Source of the DNA: Dalbergia cochinchinensis
Lineage: Eukaryota; Streptophyta; Magnoliopsida; Fabales; Fabaceae
Direction: 5' to 3'
DNA: 64,000 nucleotides
Assembly (NCBI GenBank): GCA_031216125.1
Contig: CM062376.1
Coordinates: 11,904,001-11,968,000 of the forward strand
This document shows, piece by piece, positions 35,341-48,597 of this stretch. The notes under the pieces are model-generated. The model was not told the DNA's origin. It saw only the letters and a program-made list of their open reading frames with translations, and made no database searches. Each line of letters opens with the position of its first letter. Within the stretch, counting starts at the first letter, position 1. The position numbers and the translations under genes are program-made.

Positions 35341-35984
35341 CTGAATTTGAAGATGCGACAAAAAGAAAAGGGAGTGAGAATCTTATTAAAGAATCTCAGT
35401 AGGGAATCTCCTATCTAAGTGACATCGTCCACATCCTTAGGAACCTTGGGTTTAATATGGAAAGGTGTGCATGCAAATAGTTCATTATTAGGTTTCAAAC
35501 ATAATTATCCAAGGTCCGTTTATTTTAGAATGAATATTAATGTCATGTATGCAGCATATCGAAGCATGAATACATGGTAATACATTATGCAAGAGGACAA
35601 TAAACACAACATCAAGAAACATCATATAAGTGGCATAAAGTGGCATGTAATTTTTCTTATGAAACTTTCTCTTTTCTCAACTATGTGACATTAAACATTA
35701 TACTTTGCATCATGGGAGCCACCCTAAAAATATCTCTAGGTCATGAGCTCATACCTAACTAGTCATCACTAGTTCTTACTTATCCCTCTTGATAAGCGTA
35801 ACATAATAATAATCCCGACTTCAAGAGTACGGGCTTAGGGGGCATAAGGATCACTTATCATAACCTTTAATTTGGGGAGTCCATAAGAATATTTCCTTCT
35901 TTGAAACGCAATTACTGGCATCTAGCACATAGTTATTTGTTCGCTTTGGCAAACTCGATGTCAATACCCTCACTGTTTTGTTCC

Positions 35985-36075
35985 TGGGGGTGCTTGGCTA
36001 AACCGGTGTCACCTGCACGCGCCTCAAGATTATGTCACAATTGTTCTTGGGCGTGCTTGGCTAAACCGATGTCAT
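35985..36075 (-). repeat. Two GC-rich LTR motifs in A7
   Basis: Two copies at 35985-36013 and 36047-36075, with CpG positions decayed to TpG or CpA compared with the A3 copies. Confidence 0.6.
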
Positions 36076-36540
36076 CCAGAACGTATTTCATATCTTTTTT
36101 TTAAATATAAAAACTTTCTATGTCCTCAAATTTGGTGAAAATTTGACAGCATGCGGCTGTACATCGAATTTTCCCAAACTTGCTTTATGCCATAAGAACC
36201 ATGTACTTTCACATTCAAGGTTTGAAATCAAAATGAATATTCAATGTCATGCATCAACATATCATATCATGTCATATTTTCAAGAATAACCATTCCTAGC
36301 TCTTCATATATTTCTAACATAAGTATCTCTAACATTCCATATGAAACTATAAAATAAATATACTTATGATTCATGAATAGTCTTGCATTTCTCATCAATT
36401 TATGTCAAGCAATATCATAGATTCATATATAAACAAGATCATGGATTCACATCATATAAAATCACAGATTTAAGCAATATAAGATCATGGCTTCATGTCA
36501 TTCAAGTGGGGAAAATGTTTATTGCATACTTTAGGTTCTA

Positions 36541-36887
36541 GTAATCGATTACATGAGCCTTGTAATCGATTACACAACTTCGAGTTTCAAAATAGATAAA
36601 TTGAGGGCTCTAGTAATCGATTACATGAGCCTTTTAAACGATTACACAGCTTCAGGTTTTTCAAAACAGGAAGGTTAAGGGCTATCGATTACGTAGGCCT
36701 TGTAATCAATTATACCTATTGAAAATACTTTCTGGGGCTCTAAGAACATCCGAGTAATCGATTACTTGAGTCTAGAATATGTAATCGATTACATAATATT
36801 GTAATCGATTACTTAGGTCAAAACTTCATATCTGAGTATGGCAAAACTCTCTGGTAATCAATTACATGGGCTTGGTAATTGATTAGC
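36541..36887. repeat. Array of GTAATCGATTAC palindromes in A7
   Basis: About ten full or slightly mutated copies. The first pair has a nine-base spacer, as in A6 and A10. Some sites read GTAATCAATTAC or GTAATTGATTA, changes expected from C-to-T decay. Confidence 0.75.
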
Positions 36888-37920
36888 TGCACCTTCAAAA
36901 TACAAAAATTTAACTTGGAAACACCTTCTAAGTTATTTCTTCCTTCTCAAACCATTTTGAACCTTGTTCCAAGACTCTTTTCGAAATCAAAACATTTTTG
37001 TAAAGATAAAGGCCCATAGTTTTCAAGATTAAGTTGAAAGAGTTAAGTCTTGAGCCTTAGATCTTTAGGTGATGACATAAACATAAACATGCTAAAGCAA
37101 GTTTCATTTTAATCTTAGCATTATCAAGTGATGGTATGGAAAAATAAATGTGCAAGGCTTGAAAATAAGCATGATAATGCAAGTTCATTCTTAATCTTTA
37201 AGTTTAGGTGATGACTTGAAACATAAACATACTAGACAAGAAATGTAAACACGAAATGCAAGTTCATTTCTTATCTTTGAGCTTTAGATGATGACTTGAA
37301 AAATAAATATGATATGCAAGTTCAATTATTTATTTTAGTGCTTTAGGCCCCTTAGAGTTTTTACTCTAAATCAACAATCAACTTTAAGATTGAAATAGGT
37401 AGACTTTGAGATTAATTATTAAGGTGATAGCAAGGAAAATAAACATGAATGCAAACCATTTCTTATCTATTTAAGTCCTAGGCTCAAGATTACTCTTACA
37501 ACAACATAGTTTCTTTATTTGCTAAAAAACTTTTCAAAAGTGAAACCTTCAAGCTTTAGAGATCAAACAAGTGATGGTTTTGCAACCAACACTCAAGGTT
37601 CTCATCATCAAGCCATGGTTTCTTCATTGTATAGGCTATTGAGCCCGAAACCAAAAGGAAGGAGAAGGAATAAGAAAAACCAAAAGAAAGTGGAGAAAGA
37701 AAGAAGCATCAACATAGCATCATTTCAAACCATAAGTTTGAATAACAAAAAAGAATAAGACAACTACCTACCTTGGAGGTTTGATCTAGGAAGGAGAAGA
37801 GGAAGAAGAAGAAGAAGAACTCTTGGACTCTTGAGAGGAAAAGGAAAAACTTGAAGTTGCTCTTGAAAACTCAAAGCTTAGCAAATGATCCAAAGGTTCT
37901 CACAAGTTCATTTGCATGTG

Positions 37921-37928
37921 TATTTATA
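37921..37928 (-). promoter_or_regulatory. TATA box of LTR A7
   Basis: TATAAATA on the minus strand, just upstream of a CT-rich leader (TTCTTCTTCTTC on the minus strand, about 37800). Confidence 0.5.
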
Positions 37929-38248
37929 AGGAAATGAAACAAATGGAGTGTTAATGGAAGGAGGATGATGGTCGGCCAAAGGGGGAGGAAGATGGAGGAA
38001 AATATCTCTTCCAATATGTCATTCAAAGGCATGGTGCAAAGCATGGAGGAGTATGGTGCAAAGCATGGTGAGGTATGGCTCAAAGTATGGTTATTTGTGT
38101 GAAAAAATAAATCACCATGTGGTGAAAAATGGGGGAGGAGTGGCCAGTTCTCATGGGGGCTTTAAGGGAGATATTTTGTTATTTCATTTGTGTTATGGCT
38201 TGGTTTAGAGTATGGATTTGATTAGGTAATTGATTAGGAGTTTGTAAG

Positions 38249-40988
38249 TGTAACATCCTCTCAAGTACAACGTCATCCTTAAGTCATGATATCATACTCG
38301 AGAGTTGTTACTTATAAATTAGCAGACCTTTCTTAAATATCTATAGCCATTTGGATTGATTCGTGAGACAACTTGATCATAATTCTATTGAAATATATAG
38401 CAATAAAACCAAAAAATTTATTTAATACAAAGTTCAGTACATAAAGAAAGCTCTTTTGTGGGTTTTAACACACCTTTGTCCTCTAACATATATACATACA
38501 TATCCATTCCACTGAATACAACATAACAAAAGTATTGACTACTACCCTATTGTACTTCCGAGTTCTGTTGCATAGCAGTTTCTCGATTTTCTACATCAAC
38601 TTGGAGACGACACGGGAACACAAAAACATAGGGGTGAGAATTATACAATTCTCAGTAAGGTAACTCCCCCAAATACACAATCATAATGTCATCATCATCG
38701 CCCCAGCCACTTCGGTTTATTAAGAAAAAGTGGTCATGCATCATATAATAATGGTTTATTTTTAAAGTTTCAAATCATACTTCCGAAGTGGGTTACTTTT
38801 AATATTCAATCACTTAATATACATATACCATACTACTCAACATCATATACTACTAAACTTTCCACTTAAATATATTGGTCTCAACATCAATGCTAAAATT
38901 CTTCACTCAGCATATAAGACAAAAGATTTCTTAGAAAATTTACTTCTTAAACTTGCCTTGGCCCTTGACTAATCTTGTCACATCTGGGCATGCATCATGT
39001 CCCAGTGTGCCAATAATGGGTAATAGACTGCCAGATCGAGCTCATTCCTATACATGATCATTGGATTTACTTTCTCCAATTCTCACACAGACCTATTCCT
39101 AGCTAGGTTTACTTTCCCTAACAGACTGGATTTACTTTCTCCAGCCCAAGGATTATAAATCTTGTGCTTTTCTTGGTAGTTAGGTTTACTTTCCCTAACA
39201 AACTGGATTTACTTTCTCCAGTTCAAGAAACATAATCTTATGCTTTTCTTTCGCATATAAACAATTGTAATAATCATTCATATCTATGTGTACCTAACCT
39301 CATCAATAAGTTCACATGCTCAATTACTCATACTCATATTCAGGTACTCATGTCATACTAGTACAAAATGTCATCATTTCATCAATTCAAAGCATCAAGT
39401 TATTTTCAGCACAATGGCAGATTTCACACTCAAGTAGCACAATTTATTTCTCATACCAAATGATCAATTCAAATGCTATAAAATTTCTCAATGACACCTC
39501 AATGTGTCACCAAGGATCTGTAAAAATTTCAGAGTAAAAATAATTCTCTAACTATGTTAACAAAATTAGACAAATTTGGTGGCCAGAAACCACTCAACCT
39601 CAGCTCAAGAACCAAAATTCATAATTTTTTACCCTAGCAATTGAACCCAGAAAATTCTAAATAAAATCCGAGTAAAACATCAACATGTTTCTAATATCAT
39701 GTAAAACTTTCAGCTATAATTCTATCATTTACTAGGTTAATAAAATTTCACAAGTTCACAGCTTCAGATTCAACATTTCAGGCAGCATATGCATAATTTC
39801 AGTTCTTGATTTTTCTAAGGCAGTTTGACTCAAAATAAAAACCCAAGAAAATTTGTGGGACTATCAGAAGATGTTATCTCCAACATACATTTTTTTTAAG
39901 TTTAAGAAAACGCCGACAACAAGCCCAGAAAATTCGTGATCACTCACTGCCTGTCAGAAAACCGAAAATCCAGCAAGTATCACTCAACATCTTTTGACAA
40001 AATGATCTCTCTAACCTCATCCAAACTCTTCAGAAAAATTCATACATCAATAACAACATAATATCAACCAAATTAACTAGAAATTTAGGATTGAAACCAG
40101 TAAGAATTGCTCAGAAAAATTTTGAAAGAAAAAGGCCAAAGAAAACCCTACTTTGAAAGCTTTTGAGCTTGATACTTCAAAGGATGTTCTAAGTGATCTC
40201 CCTTCACTTCAAGACACCAATTTCAGTCCTAAACCCTCCTTAGGCAGTGGGGAAGTGAGGTATTAAGGTGAGGATTTGAGATTTCAATCGGTTAGATTTG
40301 TAGGGTTTGAGGTGTAGAACAAGTTTTGTGAAGAAACTTTGTGGTTTTATGAACTCTAGGCTAGTGTTTTTGGCATTTGAAATCAAGTTTTCTTGTGTTT
40401 GAAGAAGCAAAAATGGAGTTTTTCTGCTGCTCTAGATGATAGCCGAGGATGAAATGGCTTCTTGGAGAAGAATTTGGTCATATATATCTTGTAAGAAATA
40501 ATGTGATTGGTTAATCATAAAGCATAATTGCTTTTCATTAAAGGAGCTTAATATCAATGGCTAAGATTTTATCTTTCATCCAAGATAAAATCTTAGCCAT
40601 TCATTTGGCATTCAAAGGGATAGACTTCATAATTTTGCAGAGTTTAACTAGCTTTTGATGTTAAAAATCGCACACCGAAATTTTACCGAATGGGTAAAAT
40701 AGTGTACTTGAGAAATCAAACATTGCCTGAAAAATAATTTCGGGTATAAAATCTTTATTTCTAACTATTTCTAACCATAATCTTATAATTTCTTAATTTC
40801 GGGCATCTCCAGGTCCCAATTCTAGGGTTTCGGCTGTCCCGGCGTCCCTGTGGGGCCCGCAAGTTACTATCATTGTTCAAACTATCAAATCCGTTGGATC
40901 GTCCTCATCATTGTTCAAACTATCAAATTTTTGAAATTATGATTGGTAAAGCTCAAATTAATTTTTAGATAATTTTTAGGGTGTTACA
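38249..40988 (-). mobile_element. Solo LTR B3, family B
   Basis: A 2740-bp LTR on the minus strand, from TGTAACATCC to GGGTGTTACA, with a perfect duplication GTAAG (38244-38248 and 40989-40993). It is nested in A7. It carries the family B hairpin (about 38636-38655) and a repeat of GGAAAGTAAACC words. Confidence 0.92.
39065..39220 (-). repeat. GGAAAGTAAACC repeat in B3
   Basis: Five or so copies of GGAGAAAGTAAATCC or GGGAAAGTAAACC, with spacers of variable length. Equivalent arrays occur in B2 (47125-47320) and B4 (54895-55095). Confidence 0.65.
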
Positions 40989-42603
40989 GTAAGCAAGTGT
41001 TTTGGTGAGACAATGGGTAATTAAGGATGTCAAGACATAATTATGGAGTGCTCTTGCTTCATTAGAGAGATTAAAACTCATTTTAGAGTGTAGACACAAT
41101 TCCTTAATTTAAGGAATTAGAGAGAGAAAACACTAATTAAAATTCCAATCTTGAGTTTTTAAGAAGAGATTTAAGTCTAATCTAAACAATTTTAGGTGCT
41201 AACTAACTTTAATAAATTATTTTGACTCTAGATTAATTATGGAAATTAATTAATCTTTGATTAGAGCCTAATATTGCTTAGGTTTTCGTAATTTCATCGT
41301 TAGGCCTAGAATGCACTAAACAGGGACAAAATCGTAATTTTACACAAAACTGCCCAGGACCACCGGGACTTAAACAGACATGCCTAGACTCATAAAAATT
41401 TCATTTAAAACCTTCGGGTGAAGTTCGAGCCCAATCAGCTCACCAGTCGGTGTTAAATAGTCACATGGGTGTTTTGGTCATTCAGCGCATCGAAATTCAA
41501 AAATGAGATTCTTTTGCTCTATTAGCATACATACCACTCGTAATCCCTTTTTAACATTGAGTTGACCCTTCAAGAACTGGTGGGTCAGCTGTCCTCAAAT
41601 TCCGGGTCAAAATGGATCTCAGGGGCATTTTAGTCATTTTCGTTTAGACAGAAAAATCTAGGCGTTACACAAATCCTTCCAATTTAAACCCAAGAGGCAA
41701 GTAAATAGGGAGTTTAGGAACCCTACAAGAAGGTGATTTTTTTTATTGTGAGAAGTCTCTGTTTCTATATATCTAAAGAAAACTACTAACAGTTAACCTG
41801 CTTAGTTGTCATTGTACCAAATACGCTTAGGAGATGGGACCTACCCCACCCTTCCAATATGTGTATCAAAGCAATCCTGGATTGGCAGCCTTCATAGTAT
41901 CAAGAATAGTGCTATACAAAAAGATAGGAAAATGAAGAAGCAGGGATTGTGCTAGGGATCATAATCTAAAACTAGGTGTGGCAATTTTTTACATGACATG
42001 AGTTTTGTGGGTTAGTCGAAGCTTATATCAGTTTCTACCAAATCAAGATAATCTAACTTGTAAATAGAGGTCATGCTAATCTTCTAGGTCAAACCACATA
42101 ATTATTCAAGTTGTGTTCAGGTTGAGCATTTTGGTACCATGGCCTTGATATGATAATGAAGAGATACCTAATTAATTGAACTTATTCAATTTAAATTCCT
42201 ATTAAGTATCTAAGTGATAGGCTCAAGTCCAAGCTTATCCTCTACTAAAGGGCTTAAACATTTTGGGTGAAGTTATATGACATGAATATCTTACCTTTTT
42301 GGTTCATTGTTTCTCATATTAGTGGCCTTAGTAAATGCCGATGTCTCAGGCTCTCTTTATTTCTTCCTTTGCTCCTCTTTTTCCTAATTTGTTATAATTT
42401 CTTGTTGGTTGTGACTTGTGAGATACGCAGTCTAGTTTTTATTTATTTTTTTATCATCTATATGGCTTGTGTTTATGTGCCTCTTTTGCATGTGTGATGT
42501 GTCTATAATTTTTCTTTTGAATTCAGTTTGTAACTCTTTCATGTTTGATATTTTAGAGACATTGAAGGTAATTATTTTTAATTTTCTCTTGTTCTAATAT
42601 TCA

Positions 42604-42698
42604 GGTTGATCTTCTTGAACCAATATCACATTTCTTAGAGTCTGCATGTCAAACTTTGGCTAGTGGATCTCGTATGAGTTCAGAAACTCATAAAGCAG
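42604..42698 (+). pseudogene. Exon-like fragment, gene unknown
   Basis: A 95-bp open stretch preceded by a pyrimidine-rich CAG acceptor and followed by a GT donor. It reads VDLLEPISHFLESACQ and continues to SSETHKA, with codon use like a real exon. The parent gene was not recognised and it is not part of RPT6. A chance match to splice signals cannot be excluded. Confidence 0.35.
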
Positions 42699-42875
42699 GT
42701 AATTTTTATTGTGTGCCTCTTCAGGTATGTGTACTTCGCCATCATGTACAAAAAAAAATACAGATGCTGAAAAAAAAATTTGAATATCTCCCCTTAACTT
42801 ACTCCCCTATCTTTCACGGCACAAGATTTCTTCTATATTCTTCTTCCTCTTTTGACATTAGCGAAAAAAGGTATG

Positions 42876-43429
42876 CTAGAAGCTAGGAATACCATCATTA
42901 GCCTTGGCACCTAATTTCATGAAGAATGTCTTAAGACGTTTGAAGAATCTAAAGCAGTAATTCTTCGTGATGATGAAGTTAGGCTCCTTGCTCAATGTTT
43001 GTTGCATTAACTCGATCAACCCTGGAGGCAATTTCTCTGAGATGTTGCAAGATAAGCCTATCGAATTGAGAGCTTGCTGGAGGCTCAGGTGAAGACTGAT
43101 GAGGTAGGTGGATGAGGGAAAATGATGATGAAGCAGTTCTTGGGGAAGGCTCAAGAATATATAAGGGTATGGTTTCCTGCACTTGGTGATTTAGCCTGAG
43201 CATCAGCAGTAGTAGCAGCCGCAGGTGGTGGAGAGGATGAAGTATGATCAGCAAAAGGAGCAAGAGTAGAAATAGGCTCAGTAGTAGCAGCAGAACCAAT
43301 GTTAAGCGTTTGAGTCGACGCAGAAGCAGTAACTTCCTTAACTTGAGTAGCTTCAGCTTCTAATGTCCTATCCTTTTCTTCGTCTACTAAAGTAATGCGG
43401 ATGGAAGTAGGAGGTTGAGGGACCATCAA
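42876..43429 (-). pseudogene. Decayed hydrophilic ORF, possibly retroelement-derived
   Basis: Overlapping minus-strand frames of about 92, 106 and 92 codons together look like one frameshifted protein. The upstream part is rich in Thr, Ser, Ala and Pro; the downstream part includes SQFDRLILQHLREIASRVDR, suggesting a short coiled coil. An acidic stretch (EEKEE-like) follows the same strand upstream near 43560. Such composition is common in extra ORFs of plant retrotransposons, but no domain was recognised. Confidence 0.35.
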
Positions 43430-44194
43430 GATGAGAGCTGACTATGGTGCATTTACTTCTTCAGTAGGCTCCTCGATAATAGGTTCAATTAAGGAACTCA
43501 GCCTAGCCTTCTTATTTCTGAACAAGTTTCCTCACTTTTAGATGAGGATTCTTCTACTTGTTCTTCTTTCTCTACACCTTCTTCATCGTCTTCAGAGTCA
43601 GTAAGAATAACTTGATAACCATCCTCTTGATATTTTGCAACTTCCGTCATCAGCATGGAGACCCTGGATTCATGCTTAGGAATATTTTTGTGTTGGGCCT
43701 AAATATTTCTCCTTATGATAAGTTTTACTAGATTATTCTAACACCCTAATAATTAACTCAATACACCTAGGACGTATTTTAGTTGATTATTAGATATCAC
43801 TTTTTGTTTCAATTTTCATTTCTTTGTAAATACTTAATGAAAATATGAGCCAATTTTTTTTTGAAAATACAAACAAAACGTGAGCCGCGCAAAACATAAG
43901 CGATTGTTAACATAGAGGACAATATGTAAAAAGAATAACATGAAATAGAACATCAGTTAGGCTACATAAAAGAACATCCATTAGCACACCATAGTTGAAT
44001 ACATAACAACCTACCCACCCATGAAAGGTGAGTTAAGTTCAGTACAATATGAAATACAAATATATTAAGAAAGGAAAATACAAAGGAAAACATGCCTACC
44101 TAGTGCACCTAAGGTGGATTACCTCTAAAGCAAAAGAAGGTTATCCTAAACTAGTGGTGGTGTGTGCACTAAAAACCTTCCTAGAGATCTACTG

Positions 44195-44706
44195 CTGCGG
44201 GCTTGGAAAGGGTGGAACATAACCGATCCATGGAAGAAGCTCGTTGGGAGTGGGCTCAAGAAGTGGTTGAACATAGGCTCCACGCCAGGGGCGTATAGTC
44301 ACCAGACAAACCTTGGCTGGGTAATCGGCTCCTCGCTACCCTCCCTCATCAGTAGGGGAGTAAGGGCAGAACTCTCAGAATACACGTGGGTAGGCGAGTC
44401 CTCAAACGGATAAGTCTCCGAATGCCTCGAGCGGGGGACATAGTCCAAAAAATTGAGAATGGCAGATACGGTGGGGGACGTACGAAGAATCCTCTCGTTA
44501 TACGTACGCACACACTCAAAAACCATATCATCGCTGTACGGGGAAGTCAGAGAGAAGCAGTAGCTAGGTACGGGGTGTGTAAATGGTCATCCTATAAACA
44601 TGAAAAGTCAAATGGAGTAGCGTCCCTCAAAATGGTAAGGCTGGTGATCGGGGTTGAAGTGAACCTCCCAGGTGGGGCTGTCAATGAAGAGTACGAATGT
44701 CGCCAT
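44195..44706 (-). pseudogene. LTR-borne ORF relic in A8
   Basis: The ATG is at 44706 (minus strand), starting MATFVLFIDSPTWEVHF. It keeps the frame past VFECVRTYNERILRTSP, SRHSETYPFEDSPTHVYSES and EGSEEPITQPR, with in-frame stops near codons 33 and 40. It keeps more of the original frame than any copy except A3. No protein family was recognised. Confidence 0.65.
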
Positions 44707-47124
44707 CGAAATCTAAAGACGTGACGGAAAGAAAGAGAGAGGGAGTGAGAATCTTGCTAAAGAATCTTAGTAGGGTATTCTTCTATCTAAGTGACATCAT
44801 CAATGTCCCCAGGAGGCTCGGGCTTTTTATGAAATCATGAGCATACAAAGATTCATTTATTAAGTTCTAAAACATCAATTACCAAGGCCCGTTCATTTTA
44901 GCGTGAGTTTTGTAATGAATGCATCATACTTCATTATGATATGCATGTCAATACCTTATGCAACATTTAATTTTTTGGCATACATCAAATTCATAGCAAA
45001 CATGATGTGCATAGAGCATGGTTCATGAATGACATTCCTTAGTTCTTTAGGTAACTTAAGCTAGTTCTTTTCACTCTTGGGGCCACCTTAATACTCTTCC
45101 TTTTTGAGAGTATTTCTAGGTTATGAGCTCATACCTCACTAGTCATCACTAGCATTTACTTATCCCTTTTGATAAGTTAAAGTCCTGACTTAATAAGTAT
45201 AGGTTAGGGGGCAAGAATCACCTTTTCATCACCTATAGTTTAATGAGTCCAAAGGATCATTTTCTCATGTTTTAAGTCACCTTAAGTCTTAGCATGTTAT
45301 AACAAGATGCAATGCATAACTCATAAGTCTCATAATTTTTCATATATTTCTAGCATATGTGTAACACCCTAAAAATTATCTAAAAATTAATTTAAGCTTT
45401 ATCAGTCGTAATTTAAAAAATTTGATAGTTTGAACAATGATGAGGACAGTCCAATAGTTTTGTAAAAAAATAAACATGAATAGTGTTTTGTGGGCCCCGC
45501 AGGCCGCTGGGACAGCCGAAACCCTAGAATTGGGCCCCAGAGATGTCCAAAATTTAGAAATTATAAGATTATATTTAGAAATAGGTAGAAATAAAGATTT
45601 TATACCCAAAATTATTTTTCGGGCAATGTTTGATTACCCGGGTACACTGTTTTACCCGTTCGGTAAAATTTCGGTGTGCAGTTTCTAACATCGAAAAATA
45701 GTTTAATCTTTGTAAAAGGATAATGTTTATCCTTTTGAGCCAAGTGTAAGGCTAGGATTTAATCTTGAATTACAAGATCAAATCCTAGCCACATACCTTA
45801 TTTTCTTTTAGAAAGAATTATCTTTTGTAATTAAATAGATGTTTCTAACCTAATATAAGATTAACTCTAGCCGCCTAACATCATTATCTCATCTTCTCAT
45901 CCTCGGCCAGCATCTAAAGCAGCAGAAACTCCATTTTTGCTTCTTCAAACACAAGAAAACTTGATTTCAAATGCCAAAAACACTAGCCTAGAGTTCATAA
46001 AACCACAAAGTTCATTCACAAAACTTGTTCTACACCTCAAACCTTACAAATCTAACCAATTGAAATCTCAAATCCTCACCTTAATACCTCACTTCCCCAC
46101 TGCCTAAGGAAGGTTTAGGACTAAAATTGGTATCTTGAAGTGAAGGGAGATCACTTAGAACATCCTTTGAAGTATCAAGCTCAAAAGCTTTCAAAGTAGG
46201 GTTTTCTTTGGCCTTTTTCTTTCAAAATTTTTCTGAGCAATTCTTACTGGTTTCCATCCGAAATTTCTGGTTAATTTGGTTGATATTATGTTGTTATTGA
46301 TGTATGAATTTTTTTGAAGTGTTTGGATGAGGTTAGAGAGATCATTTTGTCAAAAGATGTTGAGTAATACTTTCTGGACTTTCGGTTTTCTGACAGGCAA
46401 TGTGTGATCACGAATTTTCTAGGCTTGTTGTGGGCATTTTCTTGAACTGAAAAAAATATATGTTGGAGTTAACATCTTTAGCTAGTCCCATGAAGTTTTT
46501 TGGGTTTTTATTTTGAGTCAAACTGCCTTAGAAAAATCAAGAACTGAAATTAAGCATATGCTGCCTGAAATGTTGAATCTGAAGTTGTGAACTTGTGAAA
46601 TTTTATTAACCTAGTAAATGATCGAATTATGAGCTAAAATTTTTACAGGATATTAGAAACACGTTGAGGTTATACTAGGATATTTATTTAGAATTTTCTA
46701 GGTTCAATTGCTAGGGCAAAAAATTATGAATTTTGGTTCTTGAGCTGAGGTTGGATGGTTTCTGACCACTAAATTTTTAGAATTTTGTTAATATAGTTAG
46801 AGAATCTAATTACCATGACATTTTTACAGGACCTTGGTGACCCATTGAGGTGTCCTTGATAATTTTTATAGCCTCTAAAATGATTTTTTTATGTGCAAAT
46901 AAATTCATGCCACAATAGTGTGAAATCCGCCATTGTGCTGAAAATAAATTGATGCTTTGCATTGATGAAATGATAGCATTTTGTACTAGTATGACATGAA
47001 TACCTGAATGTGAGGATGAATAATTGAGCATGTGAACTTATTGATGAGGTTAGGTACACATAGATGTGAATGATTATTACAATTGCTTATATGCAAAAGA
47101 AAAACATAAGATTATGTTTCTTGG

Positions 47125-47320
47125 ACTGGAGAAAGTAAATCCAGTTTGTTAGGGAAAGTAAACCTAACTACCAAGAAGAGTATAAGATTTATAATCCTTG
47201 GGCTGGAAAAAGTAAATCCAGTTTGTCAGGGAAAGTAAACCTGACTACCCTTGAATTGAGTCGGGGAAAGTAAACCTAGCTAGGAATAGGTCTGTGTGAG
47301 AATTGGAGAAAGTAAATCCA
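47125..47320 (+). repeat. GGAAAGTAAACC repeat in B2
   Basis: Six copies of GGGAAAGTAAACC or GGAGAAAGTAAATCC with variable spacers. This is the plus-strand counterpart of the arrays in B3 and B4. Confidence 0.65.
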
Positions 47321-48589
47321 ATGATCATGTATAAGAATGAGCTTAATCCTAAAAAACAGTCTATTACCCATTATTGCCACACTGGGGACGATGGTACGTA
47401 ATGCCCAGATGTGACAAGATTAGCCAAGGGCCAAGACAAGTTTAAGAAGTAAATTTTCTAAAAAATCATTTGTCTTATATGCCGAGTGAAGAAGTTTAGT
47501 ATTGATATTGAGACCAATATATTTAAGTGGAAAGTTAGTAGTATATGATGTTGAGTAGTATGGTATATGTAACACCCCGATTTCTCTATCCGAGGGAAAT
47601 GACCAAAATGCCTCTGAGGTCATTTCCTGACCCGAACTCGAGGGTAACCAACTCGGTCGTCCTCGAAGGGTCAACTCAATGTTTGAAGGGGATTAAATGG
47701 CCCTTGAATGCTTTCGGAAGCGAAAATTTCGTCTTCCGCAGTTTCGGGTCAAAATGACCAAAATACCCCTATAGCGTTTTTACGCGGGTAAAGGTGCCGT
47801 TTGAGCCCGGAACTTTCCCCAAAGGTTTAAAAACATGTTTTCATGTGTCTAGAGGTCTCTGTTCAAGTCCCGGTGGTCCCGGGTAGTTTTAGTGCAAAAT
47901 TATGATTTTGCCCCTAGAATAGTGCTTTTGAGCTCAATGACGTAATTAAGTAAACCTAAGCAATATTAGGCTCTAAACGAAGATTAATTTATTTCCCTAA
48001 TTAATCTAGAGTCAAAATAATTTATTAAAGTTAATTAGAACCTAAAATTGCTTAGATTAAACTTAAATCCCTTTTTAGAACTCAAGACTCCTAGTCTTGG
48101 AATCTTGAATAGTGTTTTCTCTCTCCAATTCCTTAAATCAAGGAAATGTGTCTAGAGTTGTTTAGACTCTAAATTGGGGATTTAACCCACTAATGGTGCA
48201 AGACCACTCCTTAATTATGTCTAGACCACCTTAATTACCTATTTACCCTACCTAGACACTTTCTTACAAATTCCTAATCTTAAGCATAATCAAAGATATA
48301 CCTAAACACAACTCTAAACCACAATTAAAATGCAAACTAATCCTCCCCATGGGCTGATGCATATTCGGCCATCTCTCTCCAATTACCACACATATTAAAT
48401 TGTTTTCTCACTCAAAGAGCCATGCTTGAGCCATACCTTGAACCATACCTCACCATGCTTTGAACCATACCTCACCATACCTCAAGAACACATTATCTCA
48501 CCTCATGGAACTCATGGAAATCCTCCAATCTGCACCCTCATGGCCGAAACCTCTTCACCCATTCACACCCTCCATTTGTTTTATTTCTC

Positions 48590-48597
48590 TATAAATA
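48590..48597 (+). promoter_or_regulatory. TATA box of LTR A9
   Basis: TATAAATA, 1022 bp into the LTR, followed about 60 bp later by the CT-rich leader TTCTTCAAGTTCTTC. This suggests transcription starts near 48625. Confidence 0.6.

Larger units (their letters stand above)
34331..41669 (-). mobile_element. Solo LTR A7, interrupted by B3
   Basis: A minus-strand A LTR from TGTAACATCC (34331) to GGCGTTACA (41669). Flanks CAAAC and CAAAT differ at one base, consistent with an old target-site duplication. Removing B3 (38249-40988) leaves about 4.6 kb. It contains an ORF relic, the palindrome block with one base altered, two GC-rich motifs, a GTAATCGATTAC array and a TATA box. Confidence 0.88.
41670..43736. 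other. Unassigned DNA between A7 and A8
   Basis: Mostly AT-rich and intron-like. It contains an exon-like piece at 42604-42698 and a decayed minus-strand ORF at 42876-43429. The rest held nothing I could recognise. Confidence 0.45.
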
